A DNA stretch of 64,000 bases. Origin: Thalassia testudinum. Its lineage: Eukaryota > Streptophyta > Magnoliopsida > Alismatales > Hydrocharitaceae. The stretch spans positions 42,604,001-42,668,000 of the forward strand of contig JAZHRO010000050.1 of the NCBI GenBank assembly GCA_037157565.1, written 5' to 3'. Numbering within the stretch: the first letter of the stretch is position 1; every line of letters begins with the position of its first letter. Of this stretch, positions 10,848 through 20,390 are shown in pieces. The notes beneath the pieces are model-generated. The model was not told where the DNA came from, did not search any database, and saw nothing but the letters and a program-made list of their open reading frames with translations. Made by a program: the position numbers and the translations under genes.

Positions 10848-11524
10848 GTGCTGGCAGGGTTTTGCAGGAGGGACCTGTTTGCAAAGAACGAAGGAGAGTT
10901 AGGGGCCTAAATGCGAGGGTTCAAAAGTTGAGGGCCAAAGAGTAAATATATGAGGACCAAAGTGTAAATTCGGTCAAGGAGGTTTCTTCTTAGGCTCAAG
11001 TTTTTATACATGACTAATTAGGACCTAAGGAATCTGATGGTGAATTTTATTTTCATATTAAACCTTGTTTGACCGGTCAATTTGCGCAAAAACCCAAATT
11101 AAGTTATTAATTGGGCATGGTTCTCAATGTAGGTCAAAATGGGTTCTAAAGGCCAAATTGAAGGTTCTAAACCCTAGAGATTATTTTTCTATGAATTTTA
11201 GAGGGTTTATTCTATTTTTACTTTGCCTCGAACCTTGTGAATTGAAGTGGGTTGTTTTAGGGTTACAGATTATCATTTGGTTCCTTGGAAGTGCTGTAGC
11301 CCTTGCTAGATCATCTCATCCCACTTTTATTCTTATTAAGCTGTTTTGACCTATGTTTGGGCCCTGAATTACCCTGTATGCAGATTATACTGGTAAAATT
11401 GCACTTTTACCCCTTATGACTTGTTTTCTTCTCAAACTCAGAATTCTCTGAGTTAAGCCTTTCCTTGAGATATATAGGAGCTTTTATCCTTTGTATTGGG
11501 TCAAAATGAGCTAGTTATGGCTCA

Positions 11525-11541
11525 TGATGAGGTTCTCATCA
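11525..11541 (-). repeat. U3-terminal palindrome of Ath-1 LTR
   Basis: On the minus strand the LTR starts TGATGAG-AAC-CTCATCA, perfect 7-bp arms. The identical copy in the 3' LTR is at 700-716. Confidence 0.9.
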
Positions 11542-11583
11542 CCCACCAAAAAGAAAAGTGTGCTCCTGCAAATAATGTTGTAA

Positions 11584-11639
11584 GAGATATACTGACACGT
11601 GTTTCAAAAAAAAAAGTTGCAAATAAGTCAGTATATCTC
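11584..11639 (+). repeat. Perfect 13-bp inverted repeat in Ath-2 3' UTR
   Basis: GAGATATACTGAC (11584-11596) and GTCAGTATATCTC (11627-11639) are separated by 30 nt that include an A10 run. No homolog is seen in the other elements. It may be an RNA hairpin or the remnant of a small inverted-repeat insertion. Confidence 0.75.
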
Positions 11640-12128
11640 GCAAATGTCTGCAAATATCTACCCTAAAAAGTTCTTCAGGGCAAATCGCAAATACCCTGCT
11701 TTCCTATGAGCCACAAATGTCAAAAAATGAGAGTTGAGTTTTCCGTCATCTTCTTAAGGGTCAATTCGAAATCACGGGCTAAAATTGGGACCAACTTGTA
11801 CTTAAAAATTCGTGAAACCCTAGGCTTGAATCTTAATGTTCATCTGGTCAGTCTTGATCCTTCACTAAACACAAGCCATAACCTCTTGAGCTCTCGAGTA
11901 TGGCAAAAACCTCCTGGGTCCTGGAAATCGTACTTAAGGTTTAAATATCAAGAGTCCTGGTTAGTCGAGAGATGATCTATATCATATGAGACTTAAAGTA
12001 CTGGTAGTCTTCTCTACAATTGGTTCTCACAATATCCAAAAATAAACACACCTATGTTGCCTCAGGAGAAAATATTTAGCTTAAAGATCATTTCTAAATA
12101 CAATACAAAAAATGTTTTCCTAGGGGCT

Positions 12129-12151
12129 AGCAAAAGATAGGCATGGGGGTA
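12129..12151 (+). other. Ath-2 polypurine tract
   Basis: CTAGCAAAAGATAGGCATGG followed by GGGTA lies directly before the LTR start TGATTGCACC. It has the same context as in Ath-1. Confidence 0.85.
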
Positions 12152-12473
12152 TGATTGCACCGTAAAAATACGCCTACAATTGTGCCATCTTGTGCTATTT
12201 CCTAGCATTACCAATGCATATTAGGTCTCTATAGTTGCATTGTAAAAATACACGCATGCATGCATTTAATTAAGAGGGGAGGAGAGTGAAATAAAATGGC
12301 CTCGTGATTACATCTTTCCTCAAGGGCTGCTTCACAAAATTCACCACCTTTTTATTTTTATTTGATTTTGAATCTCATCCCACGGCTGCATGGGACAACA
12401 CCTTTCTCCTCGCGCCATTCCCTGCTCCAGCCCTTCCCTGCGGCTGCCTCTCCCTACCAAGGCCATGCATGAG

Positions 12474-12520
12474 CCATGCACAGCCAGGGCATGGCTGTGC
12501 ATGGCTTCTTCCTCTATAAA
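12474..12520 (+). promoter_or_regulatory. Dyad with RY (CATGCA) motifs and TATA box of Ath-2 LTR
   Basis: CCATGCACAGCC (12474-12485) and GGCTGTGCATGG (12493-12504) form a perfect 12-bp dyad around AGGGCAT. The TATAAA at 12515-12520 is 10 bp downstream. Each arm contains the RY core CATGCA. In s4 the dyad is 31146-31176 and carries compensating base changes. Confidence 0.7.
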
Positions 12521-13193
12521 AAAGCCACGGCTCCTCCTTTGCAAAGACAGCTTGGTCCCCAGCCAAAAATACCACAGCTTCTTCTCTTTCCAGGCCACCA
12601 TCTCCTCCCTCTCCCTCCACACACTAGCCCTCCTCGGAGACACCCGGCGGACAGGAGCCCTCACTGTGGTGCACACCCACCACAGTGAGACCACCACCAC
12701 CTAGCTCTTCAAAGAGCCGGTGGGCGTGGTGGCTCTTTTCTTGGTTCACCATTTGAAGACCTTCAGCCATTGCCGCAGGCTTCAAGGTCTAAAGCTCGAA
12801 GCTCAGCAGCAGTAGCAGCGGCAAGGCGGCAGCAACAACATAGCAGCAGCAGCCCTAGCCCCTTCCGCACGTGCCTGCAGGCGCCCCCGCCTCCAGCGCA
12901 TGCCTGCAAGCACCATCGCCTCCCGCTTCTTCGCTCTGTCGCGCTCTCTCTTCCACCCGCAACTGGCCACTGCACACCTCTGCAACGGCCGACCAAGCAC
13001 CCCAGCGCACCCCAGCAGTACCCATAGGCCTCCATGCACTCTGTCACGTCCCTTCGCTCACGACCCAACCCCCATCCGTGCGCTCTGTCGCGAGGTCACG
13101 CTCGCAAGCCAGCAGCCGGAACCACTCCACCGCAAGCGCCGAGCTGTCCGCACTCAAAGAACCACCCGCTCTCGATCACGCGGCGTGACCTTA

Positions 13194-13277
13194 CACTATA
13201 GCCACTGTTCACGCCAGTCTGCGGAACACTGTGGCTACAGTGGGGTGACTGGTGAGTTTCTCACTTTACCGGTCACC
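13194..13277 (+). repeat. Two adjacent stem-loops in Ath-2 LTR
   Basis: The first pairs 13194-13210 with 13224-13242 (about 17 bp, a 2-nt bulge and one mismatch). The second pairs GGTGACTGGTGAG (13244-13256) with the stretch ending at 13277. Both are kept in s4 at 31723-31806. Confidence 0.75.
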
Positions 13278-13539
13278 CGGCGCGCCGCTAACACCGTTTG
13301 CCCGCACACACGTTCAGCCCTGCACCTGCTCCAGCACCCGCCCACGCGTCCGCGTCGCCCGCACCCGCCCGCATCTGCCAACCCACACCCGACTCTTCAC
13401 GCAGCGCGGTGCGCTGCAACTTCCTTCCTCTCCGCGCCCATCACCCTCCAGCGCGTGTCTCTTTGCATGCCTGCATGCCTGCGCTCACGCATGCGCTTTC
13501 AGACGACACACTGGGCTTGCAGACGACTTAACCCTCCAG

Positions 13540-13729
13540 CAGCACTCTCTCTCTCCCGCTCTCTCTCTCTCTCTCACTCTCTCTCACAACACTCTCTCAC
13601 TCTCTCTTTACCGACTCTCACACACACATACACTCACAGTTCCATACACACACACACACCTATACACTATTATATACATATATATATTGATATATATATA
13701 CATATATTTATATACATACATATATATAT

Positions 13730-13776
<47 letters not shown>

Positions 13777-13966
13777 CATATAGTAGTACATATATCTATA
13801 TACTTATATATATATACATATATATTTACATATATACATATACTTATAGACATATATATATATATATAAATATACATATATCTATACATATATTAGTACT
13901 TATATAAATATGTATTAGTCTATATACATACACACACACACATATATATATATACATCTATATACT

Positions 13967-14000
<34 letters not shown>

Positions 14001-14336
14001 TATACATATATTTATACATATATATATAAATATACATACATATATATATATATATATATCTAGAACTATATATACATATATATATAAATACATATCTATA
14101 TACATATATTTATATACATATATGACCATATATAGATATATATATATTTACATCTATATAGTTATACATACATACTTATACATATATATACACATATATA
14201 TATATATCTATACATATATCTATCTATACATATACTTATATATATTTATATATACATATACATATATACATATATAACTACATATATATACCTATATATT
14301 TATAACCATATATATACATATCTATATATTTTCACA
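13540..14336 (+). repeat. Compound CT / CA / TA microsatellite in Ath-2 LTR
   Basis: A CT-rich run (about 13544-13610) is followed by CA repeats (about 13733-13768) and about 560 bp of TATATAC-type sequence. It produces spurious frames rich in Tyr, Ile and His on both strands. The matching tract in s4 is 32090-32812. Confidence 0.95.
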
Positions 14337-14352
14337 TTACCTACCATACGCG

Positions 14353-14396
14353 GTATCGCGGGAATATCTGCACCAGTTGCTGATATTCCCCGATAC
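14353..14396 (+). other. Conserved hairpin after the microsatellite in Ath-2 LTR
   Basis: GTATCGCGGGAATATC (14353-14368) pairs with GATATTCCCCGATAC (14382-14396) around a 13-nt loop, with a one-base bulge. Stem and loop are identical in s4 at 32835-32878, although the adjacent microsatellites differ. Confidence 0.8.
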
Positions 14397-15098
14397 ACGG
14401 GTACAAAAAGCGTGTTCGCATTCATCTTCCACCATCCATCCTACACCTTACACGCGGCACTTCGTCCTGTTAGTTGCGTCTTTCTAGACGACGACCGACT
14501 TGACACCGTGCTACACTCCATCTCCACCTCCACCCCCACCCCTTTATACATATATATCTATACTATATTTATTTATATTTCTCTCACATGCCCATAAAAA
14601 GAATATATATATATATATAAAAGAGAAAAGATAATCCTTGACTTGCAGGTACCCTATCTTTCGAATAGCAAGACCCATTTTGGAACCCTGTTTTGGCTCA
14701 AAGCCAAGAACTTAATTTTGAGGGTGTGCCTCAAGGATAAAGATTACCAGAAAAAAAATCTAAATAGAAAAACACCAAAAACACAATAAACGAATGGAAG
14801 AGATTCGTTGTAGGAAAGGCGTAGAAACTTGACTTGTAACCCCACTTCCCTGAGTTCGACCCTGGGCCTAAAAGTGACCAAGATAAAATCAAGTAGGCTA
14901 GGTTAAAAATTTTGTAAAGAGATGGTTAGGTCCGATTTAGGTTAACCACTATATACACTTCAACGATAAAATCACCATATTAACAACCTATTCGGGTCTG
15001 ACACCAAGGAGCTTGGCAAAATAGAGGAGGTAATGGCCATACATACCTTAGACAACCTTTCAATGGCTAACTCAACCAAAACTTAGGAAGAAAATCAC

Positions 15099-15431
15099 AT
15101 GGTTGCAGGGATAATTGAGGACAATATAGACATACAACCAACTCTGTCAACCCAGGATGAGGAAAATATTCATGAAATTGGAAATTTGTTGGTTGATTCA
15201 CATGATCAAGTTAAAACCCAACAATGTCCTCATCCTGAATTTTTAGAGTTTGAGGTTCAACTTTTGGGTAGGAATCATGAGGATCAAGATGGTTGGATTA
15301 AACACCCTGATTGTGAGGATGAAATTGAACTTTGGGGAGAAACTCTTGAAACATTAGGTATTCTAGAGTACCACAAAACCCCAACACATCACAAAACCCT
15401 CATCGCCCTTATTCACCCAAACATTGCATAA
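15099..15431 (+). CDS. Small ORF of unknown function in Ath-3 internal region (110 aa)
   Basis: An ATG-started frame rich in Asp and Glu, with LLVDSHDQVK near residue 30 and DEIELWGETLETLGI near residue 73. I recognise no domain. It lies about 0.3 kb before PPT2, where Ath-1 and Ath-4 have the integrase C-terminus, and I see no integrase sequence here. Either Ath-3 is a non-autonomous derivative or this is a decayed linker or extra ORF. Coding status is doubtful. Confidence 0.35.
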   Translation: MVAGIIEDNIDIQPTLSTQDEENIHEIGNLLVDSHDQVKTQQCPHPEFLEFEVQLLGRNHEDQDGWIKHPDCEDEIELWGETLETLGILEYHKTPTHHKTLIALIHPNIA

Positions 15432-15752
15432 TTTCTATATCCACCCACACCTCCTCTGTACGGAATCAACAAAACTCCTATTGGAGACAATTTGGGCTCT
15501 CCCTGCACCACCAGCTTTCCACTTTCATTGATCATCTCTTTGACAAGCCCATTTTCACTCTTTGGGACCCATATCTAGGGGCCCAAAAATTGTGTTATTG
15601 CAGCCTCAATGTTAGTTATTTTGTATTGAGAACATTGCCTAGCTGAAGGCACTAAACTCAACACATGTAAAGGTTGTTTCAAGCTGACCAGAATCTCATG
15701 GAAACCAGGTGTTATTCTTCCAATTCTACTCTCCTGCATACTTTCATTTTAA
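15432..15752 (+). other. Ath-3 internal sequence, no recognisable coding
   Basis: Downstream of the small ORF and before PPT2; stop codons occur in the frames I read. No resemblance to pol was found by reading. Confidence 0.6.
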
Positions 15753-15789
15753 CAATGAGGACATTATATTAGCTAAGCATGGGGGGTGG
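15753..15789 (+). other. Ath-3 PPT2 with AGGA hairpin
   Basis: CAATG-AGGA-CATTA (15753-15766; the outermost pair is lost), a 9-nt spacer, then AGCATGGGGGG. Same geometry as Ath-1 and Ath-4; the LTR-adjacent tract is about 1.23 kb further on. Confidence 0.8.
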
Positions 15790-16991
15790 ATATCTTATGA
15801 AATAATCATTTTGCCATCTTGTAACAGTAATTTTCTGTTATTTTATTTTTAAAAAATAAAAAAATTAGAATTAGGAGAAGAAAAATTATGCGTTAGGAGT
15901 TGTGAACTTTAGGAATTGATACTTTAGGTCCTGAACACTTAGACTCTTCAAGTCTTCGAGCTTAATTAGCCTGGGTGTCCACACGAATGTGGACTTAGTC
16001 TCGAGTCCTCACCAAGTAATTTTATTTTAATTTGGCTAATAAATTAAGGTGATAAGTATATGACTTATCAACCTGCCCTCTGATTTGAGGGAACTTTAAG
16101 TCTAAGCATCTACACACTATTTGCATTGACTCACTCTTCGGTAGTTTCTTCAAAAATTAGGTAGCTAATAAACTTTCTAGGGTAGTATGGCTAGCAAGTT
16201 GTCGTGGGTAACAGCCCATTGGCCTGTTGTCCAGAGCCCACCTACTTAACCATACTCATTCTACTACTTTTAGGTAAATCTTAGATCAGGGAAGCCACCT
16301 ACTTAGAAAAAAAAATGGTACTAAAAAAAAAAAGAAAAGGAGAAAAAAATAGAAAAATAAACCATACTTCACCGCACGAGTATGGCTGGCAAGTTGCCAT
16401 GGGTAACAACCCATTGGCCGATTATCCAGAGCCCAGCTCACAAAAATGCACAAATAATTCCCAAAACACTTAGGGAAGAAGCAAGGAAGTAGAATAAATC
16501 ATGGAGATATACGCTGGGTTCGCCCTTTGTTGACCCCATAAAAAAATTTAAAAGTAGGGAGAAAGCTACCGTTCGGAAAGATAAACCTTTAAGAAGAAAC
16601 TCTTAAGGTCACCTAGCATCGTAGAAACCTAAAGTCCATTTTAACAACCACCTAGTGAGTCTTTCACTCTTTTCACAAGATGCATAGCACTTAGTCCTTT
16701 TCGAGTCTTGAGTGGGTTGGGTAGCTGTAAAAAGATACCCCGAAACTCTCAAACTCCAAAAGTCTGAAAAAAAAATTAATTAGAAAAGGAAAAAAACAAA
16801 AAAAAATGTATCTTCCATTTTCAAATAAGGTGAGGACTTGGGTGGTCTGCATTCCGGCAGACACCCAAGCACTGTCGAGTTTTGTAACTGAGTTTTGGGT
16901 TAAAATTTTCTAAAGCAGCCAACAAATCTCACCTAAGTAATCAAACCCCGATTCTACTTTTTATACATAGCATTTAGGCTAATTTTACTCA
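15790..16991 (+). other. Ath-3 3' untranslated region
   Basis: About 1.2 kb, AT-rich, no credible ORF. It contains the two-unit repeat at 16185-16435. Its last 300 bp (from about 16715) are homologous to 46922-47218 in Ath-3b. Confidence 0.75.
16185..16435 (+). repeat. Two-unit 3' UTR repeat in Ath-3
   Basis: Units at 16185-16240 and 16380-16435 (about 56 bp each) run from GTATGGCT through GGGTAACA and CCATTGGCC to TCCAGAGCCCA. The unit holds a small hairpin, TGGGT-AACA-ACCCA, in the second copy. Related units are in Ath-5 (51099-51150 and 51379-51432, minus). Confidence 0.8.
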
Positions 16992-17019
16992 GGACTAGCA
17001 AAAACTAAGCATGAGAGTA
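16992..17019 (+). other. Ath-3 polypurine tract (decayed)
   Basis: GGACTAGCAAAAACTAAGCA followed by TGAGAGTA, directly before the LTR start TGATAAAC. The G run has been broken by G-to-A changes. Confidence 0.75.
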
Positions 17020-17864
17020 TGATAAACATGCATGAATTCATGATAAAATGCTTATTTATGATAGTTCCTAGGCCTAGCATTGCATATCATAGTATAAATA
17101 TTGCATAACATTCATTGCATTACATTTAGGATAGTTGTATATTTTGTACATTAATTCCAACATTTTATATGGCTAAGAAGCAGTGCGACATCTTTACAGG
17201 CTTCGGATGAAGAATCCGACCGTAAGGATAGATCTAGAGCGATGATCATAGTCCGTCAACGCAAAAATCACCCCGATCAGAGCTCCATAGCATCCCCTAC
17301 AAGAAGAAGGAGATGGAAGGCCTAGATGGCACCATGTGGTGCCATCCAAGCTACCCTACACGAGCTGCAACCACCCCAGCTTCAAGCAAGGAATGATCCT
17401 TGCTGTTGGATCTCAATCCAACGGCTGAGAAGCACTCTTCGTCGCCTGGCCTTAAGCATCTCAAGGAAGATATTATCTTGACCATTAGATCTTCATCCAA
17501 CGGTCGAGGCACGCGACCACACCTCATCTCCACATGACCAAGAAACTTCTTGGCCAAATGGTAGCTCACCTACTCCTTAAATGAGAGGCGCGGGTTTGAA
17601 CCTCAATCCTCCATGTCCCCTTCAACGCCCGAAGAAATTGAACCACTCGATCTTGATCGAGCGGTTGGTGTTGCGCACGCATGAGGAGATGCCGCTCGAC
17701 GATGCACTAACGTACGCCAAAGCAAATGCACACCATCTGGAGCACTCATTTAAGTCAACCGGGCACAGCAATTGTCATTCGATCATCGTGATCGTGCGAT
17801 GAGCGCAATTCAAATCGATGAAGGCATGATCTGCAGGTGCCTCCCAGCCGTGCGATGAAGGATC
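17020..17864 (+). repeat. Ath-3 3' LTR, first piece
   Basis: Starts TGATAAACATGCATG with the palindrome CATGAATTCATG close behind. It is homologous to the start of the Ath-3b LTR. It ends at GGATC, where solo LTR s1 entered. Confidence 0.85.
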
Positions 17865-19553
17865 TGTTGATGCAACAAATTGCTATGCTAACAAATTTGG
17901 TTTTGAAAACCTGTCGTTGTAGTTTGAAAGAGAAGAACTCGTGCTCAACAAATAAAATTTATACCGGAATAGAAATCCTGGGTCGAACTCAGGAAGGCAG
18001 ACGTTTAATTTAAAAACACACGTTTAATTTATTTGTCACAAAGAGGAATAATTGATTAGAAACTATTTATCTATTTACAATAAATAGAAGAGGGAGAGAG
18101 AGAATATTACAAACAAAAACCAAAACGAGATGTAGAATGAACATGGAATTCATTATCAAATAGATTGTTCGTTAAACTTCTCATTACAACTAGAAAGTGG
18201 GAAAATGATTACACTAGAAAGCAGTAAATCTACTCTAGAAAGCAGTAAAAGGAATGGGGAGAGAGATATCCTCCTCGATGATCGCTTGGAGGATGAGCCG
18301 AACGGGACGACGCTTGGAAAACGAGGAACGGAGCAAGACGAGGGAGGACGAAGCGAGAAGAATGGGAATGGGGAAGCACATCGTCGTCGTCACGGGATCC
18401 ACTTCCGAAAGGGGGACGAAAATTTGACTTTATCTCTTGAGAAGCATCCCGGGTGTGGGACAAGCTTCTCTTAAGCTTTGGAGAGGGAGAGAAGAGAAGG
18501 GATGAGAATTTTGTATGGAGGAGGTCTCCTTTTATAGTTGGAAGGAGTGAGGGCAATTTGATCTTTTTAATTTGAAAAACATTAATTCAGGACCTTTAGT
18601 AATAAAAATCGTCGCTAAAGGTCCGAACGTGGCCTTCGTGGGCGGCGCTTGCGTGCCCGCTCGCCTCCCGCACGTGAAATGCGTGTTCACATTCTACAGA
18701 TCTTAGCCGTCCAATCGTAAGATCGGATGGCTTAACTCGCCCCTCACTGCGCCTTCTCATCGCGTGCTCGCCACGTCTGATCCTGCGTTATGCGAGGGCA
18801 TCTGATGAGACGTTAGAGCTATCGCGTGCGAGCGACCGCTCAATCGCGATCGAGCGATCAATTGCGCCCGCTTGCCGCTGGATCTTCGATCCGAGGCCCC
18901 GATTCAAACACTCGCCTGTGCTAAGCTTAAGCGCTCTCGCCCACTACGCTATGCATGTGGATGGGCGGGCGCTTAACTTAAGCGTGGGTGCATCCCAGCC
19001 ATTGGATCTTGATCCAATGATGGGGAAACGTTGATGCGGAGGTCTTTAGTGGGTGCGTGCGGATGGTTGGGCGTCGAGATGGCACCACGTGGTGTTATCT
19101 TGGTTGTCCATCTTCTGGTTGATGTAGATCGTGCCACGATTGTAGGATTGAGTCAATTTTCACGTTGTTAAGCTGTGATCATCGATTCGAATCCATCTGT
19201 GCAGTCGGATTTGTCATTTGAAGTGTGGATTCACACCATCTTGGCCCTTGATCTTCTAGGGTTCCTCGATCTCTATCTAATGCTACAGATGTCTGATTAG
19301 GGCGATCTTGGAGTCATTGAACTCCAATCGTTGCCTTGATCACATCTATATGGTTGGATCTTCGATCCGAGGCCCCGATACAAATTTTGCCTTGTCCCTG
19401 AACATCAAAGGAGACAATTAACCTCAATTTTATTCAAACTAATCTAAATGCAAGATGATGCATGTTATGCAATATTTATAGTATGTAATGCAATCCTATG
19501 CTTAAGAACATGCATAAATAGATATCTTATGCAATGTAAACATGTTTACATCA
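17865..19553 (-). mobile_element. Solo LTR s1 (1689 bp) inside the Ath-3 LTR
   Basis: Bounded by TGTTGATGC and TTACATCA, flanked by GGATC (17860-17864) and GTATC (19554-19558), 4 of 5 bases equal. Orientation is given by the U5 box in reverse (near 17979-17998) and a minus-strand TATAAAA at 18530-18536. On the minus strand it starts TGA followed by the perfect 16-bp palindrome TGTAAACATGTTTACA (19535-19550). Removing it restores alignment with Ath-3b. ORFs inside are chance frames. Confidence 0.85.
18590..18624 (-). repeat. Inverted repeat upstream of the s1 TATA box
   Basis: GGACCTTTAG (18590-18599) pairs with CTAAAGGTCC (18615-18624) around 15 nt. It contains GTCGCTAAAGG, a core also seen, slightly altered, in the Ath-3b LTR palindrome. 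Confidence 0.7.
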
Positions 19554-19558
19554 GTATC

Positions 19559-20390
19559 CAACGATTGGGCTCACACACGCCAATGGGTGCATGATTCAAA
19601 CGACATCTCCCCATGCTTCCTCCTCGCGATCTTAGCCATCCACGCCAGATCCAACGTTTGGAGATCTCCATTCACTGGCTAGCTACAACCATGCCTCCTC
19701 ATGCTAGCAAGGCACTTGAATGTTTAGCAACACCCCTAGCGGGTCTTTAGCAATGTTTTAAATGTCATTGAAGACTCGTGCATGCAAAACACCTCCATTC
19801 CTCCACTATATAAACCCCATGACCCCTTCCCTTCCAAACCATCTCTACCTACTCTACTCCCACCTACTCCTAAGATCTATTAGCCTACCAAATCTCCCTT
19901 AAAGCTTATTCCTAATCTCCAAAGGCCTCCTATTAGTGTAATGCTCCTATACCCCACCAAATATTCATCCTCCATCTCACCACCTTCGTCGGAAGCCTCG
20001 AAGCTGTCCTCCCACCTCCATTCCAGTAGAAGATTACCTCCATCTCCTTATCCCCATTTTAGAGCCTTGGTGAAGCATTCCTCTACCCGGCATCTTCCTG
20101 CATCTCACCCCCATCATCCAGCACCTTACCCTCTTCGTCCAAGGTGCCGCCAAGCGCCATCATCTCACCAAATAGCCGATTTGGGATATTTCTTCTCACC
20201 CCTATCTCTTATATTTTTGCATATTGTAATTGATGTTTGAATGACATTGTGACATATCCATTTGTGTTCTCCACTTTGTGAAATTATTCTGCTTGCCTCT
20301 TTATTGCAAAAACAAAAGAAAAAAATAACAAAATCCTAAAATAATAAAAAGAAACAAAATGAAGTGCGGATTTCAATGAAAGTAAACATC
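19559..20390 (+). repeat. Ath-3 3' LTR, second piece
   Basis: Continues the LTR after s1. It includes a decayed copy of the 14-bp inverted repeat (19741-19777) and TATATAAA at 19807-19814. It ends at ACATC, the left target duplication of s2. The frame at 19941-20240 is not recognisable as a gene. Confidence 0.85.

Larger units (their letters stand above)
1..11541 (-). mobile_element. Ath-1: young, apparently intact Athila-like Ty3/gypsy retrotransposon (left end outside window)
   Basis: Reading on the minus strand, the order is 5' LTR (8800-11541), primer binding site (8779-8796), leader, one gag-pol ORF (2175-7874), 3' untranslated region, polypurine tract (717-731) and 3' LTR (716 down past base 1). 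The sequence at 1-716 equals 10826-11541 with no mismatch that I can find, so the two LTRs are essentially identical where both are visible. With a 2742-bp LTR the full element would be about 13.6 kb, and about 2 kb of its 3' LTR lies before the window. The 5 bp after the element are CCCAC; the matching left copy cannot be seen. It is inserted in the internal end of Ath-2. Identical LTRs and an open ORF suggest a very recent and perhaps autonomous copy. Confidence 0.95.
8800..11541 (-). repeat. Ath-1 5' LTR (2742 bp)
   Basis: Bounded by TGATGG (plus-strand left edge, 8800) and TCATCA (11541). It holds a GA run (8961-8979) and a CTT run near 9040-9070. A U5 box, CTGAGTTCGACC on the minus strand, lies near 8900-8918. 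The middle is GC- and CpG-rich, with GGGTC repeats near 9595-9620. A TATA box and three inverted repeats lie at 10609-10847. ORFs inside it are chance frames. Confidence 0.93.
11542..15003 (+). mobile_element. Ath-2: internal 3' end plus 3' LTR of an Athila-like element
   Basis: The internal sequence 11542-12151 ends with GGCATGGGGGTA, followed by an LTR at 12152-15003. Its upstream part is cut off by the Ath-1 insertion, so the rest presumably continues left of the window. The right edge abuts Ath-3 internal sequence (CCAAG at 15004). A second LTR of this family is solo LTR s4 inside Ath-4. Confidence 0.85.
12152..15003 (+). repeat. Ath-2 3' LTR (2852 bp)
   Basis: Starts TGATTGCACC after the polypurine tract and ends TCTGACA. 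It is homologous from end to end with solo LTR s4. In order it holds a dyad and TATA box (12474-12520), two stem-loops (13194-13277), CT/CA/TA microsatellites (about 13540-14336), a conserved hairpin (14353-14396) and a U5 box CCCTGAGTTCGACCC (near 14848-14862). Long frames here, such as 12900-13907, come from the microsatellites and GC-rich sequence and are not genes. Confidence 0.92.

Noticed and set aside
12900..13907. 335-codon frame rich in Ser/Arg, then His/Tyr/Ile, and similar long frames at 31402-32574 and 32316-32831
   Set aside because: They run through LTR sequence and CT/CA/TA microsatellites. The two LTR copies differ in frame and length, and low-complexity translation is expected.
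14848..14862. tRNA gene, because GTTCGACCC fits a B box
   Set aside because: No A box at the right distance and no cloverleaf. The motif recurs at the same place in many LTRs.
17300..17800. Host gene fragment near 17351-17802 (and the similar 47500-48285)
   Set aside because: Both stretches align with each other as part of one LTR family. The frames are short and do not agree between the copies.
18590..18624. A CACTA transposon end, suggested by GTCGCTAAAGG
   Set aside because: No CACTA terminus, no partner end and no target duplication nearby. The motif lies at a fixed place upstream of an LTR TATA box.
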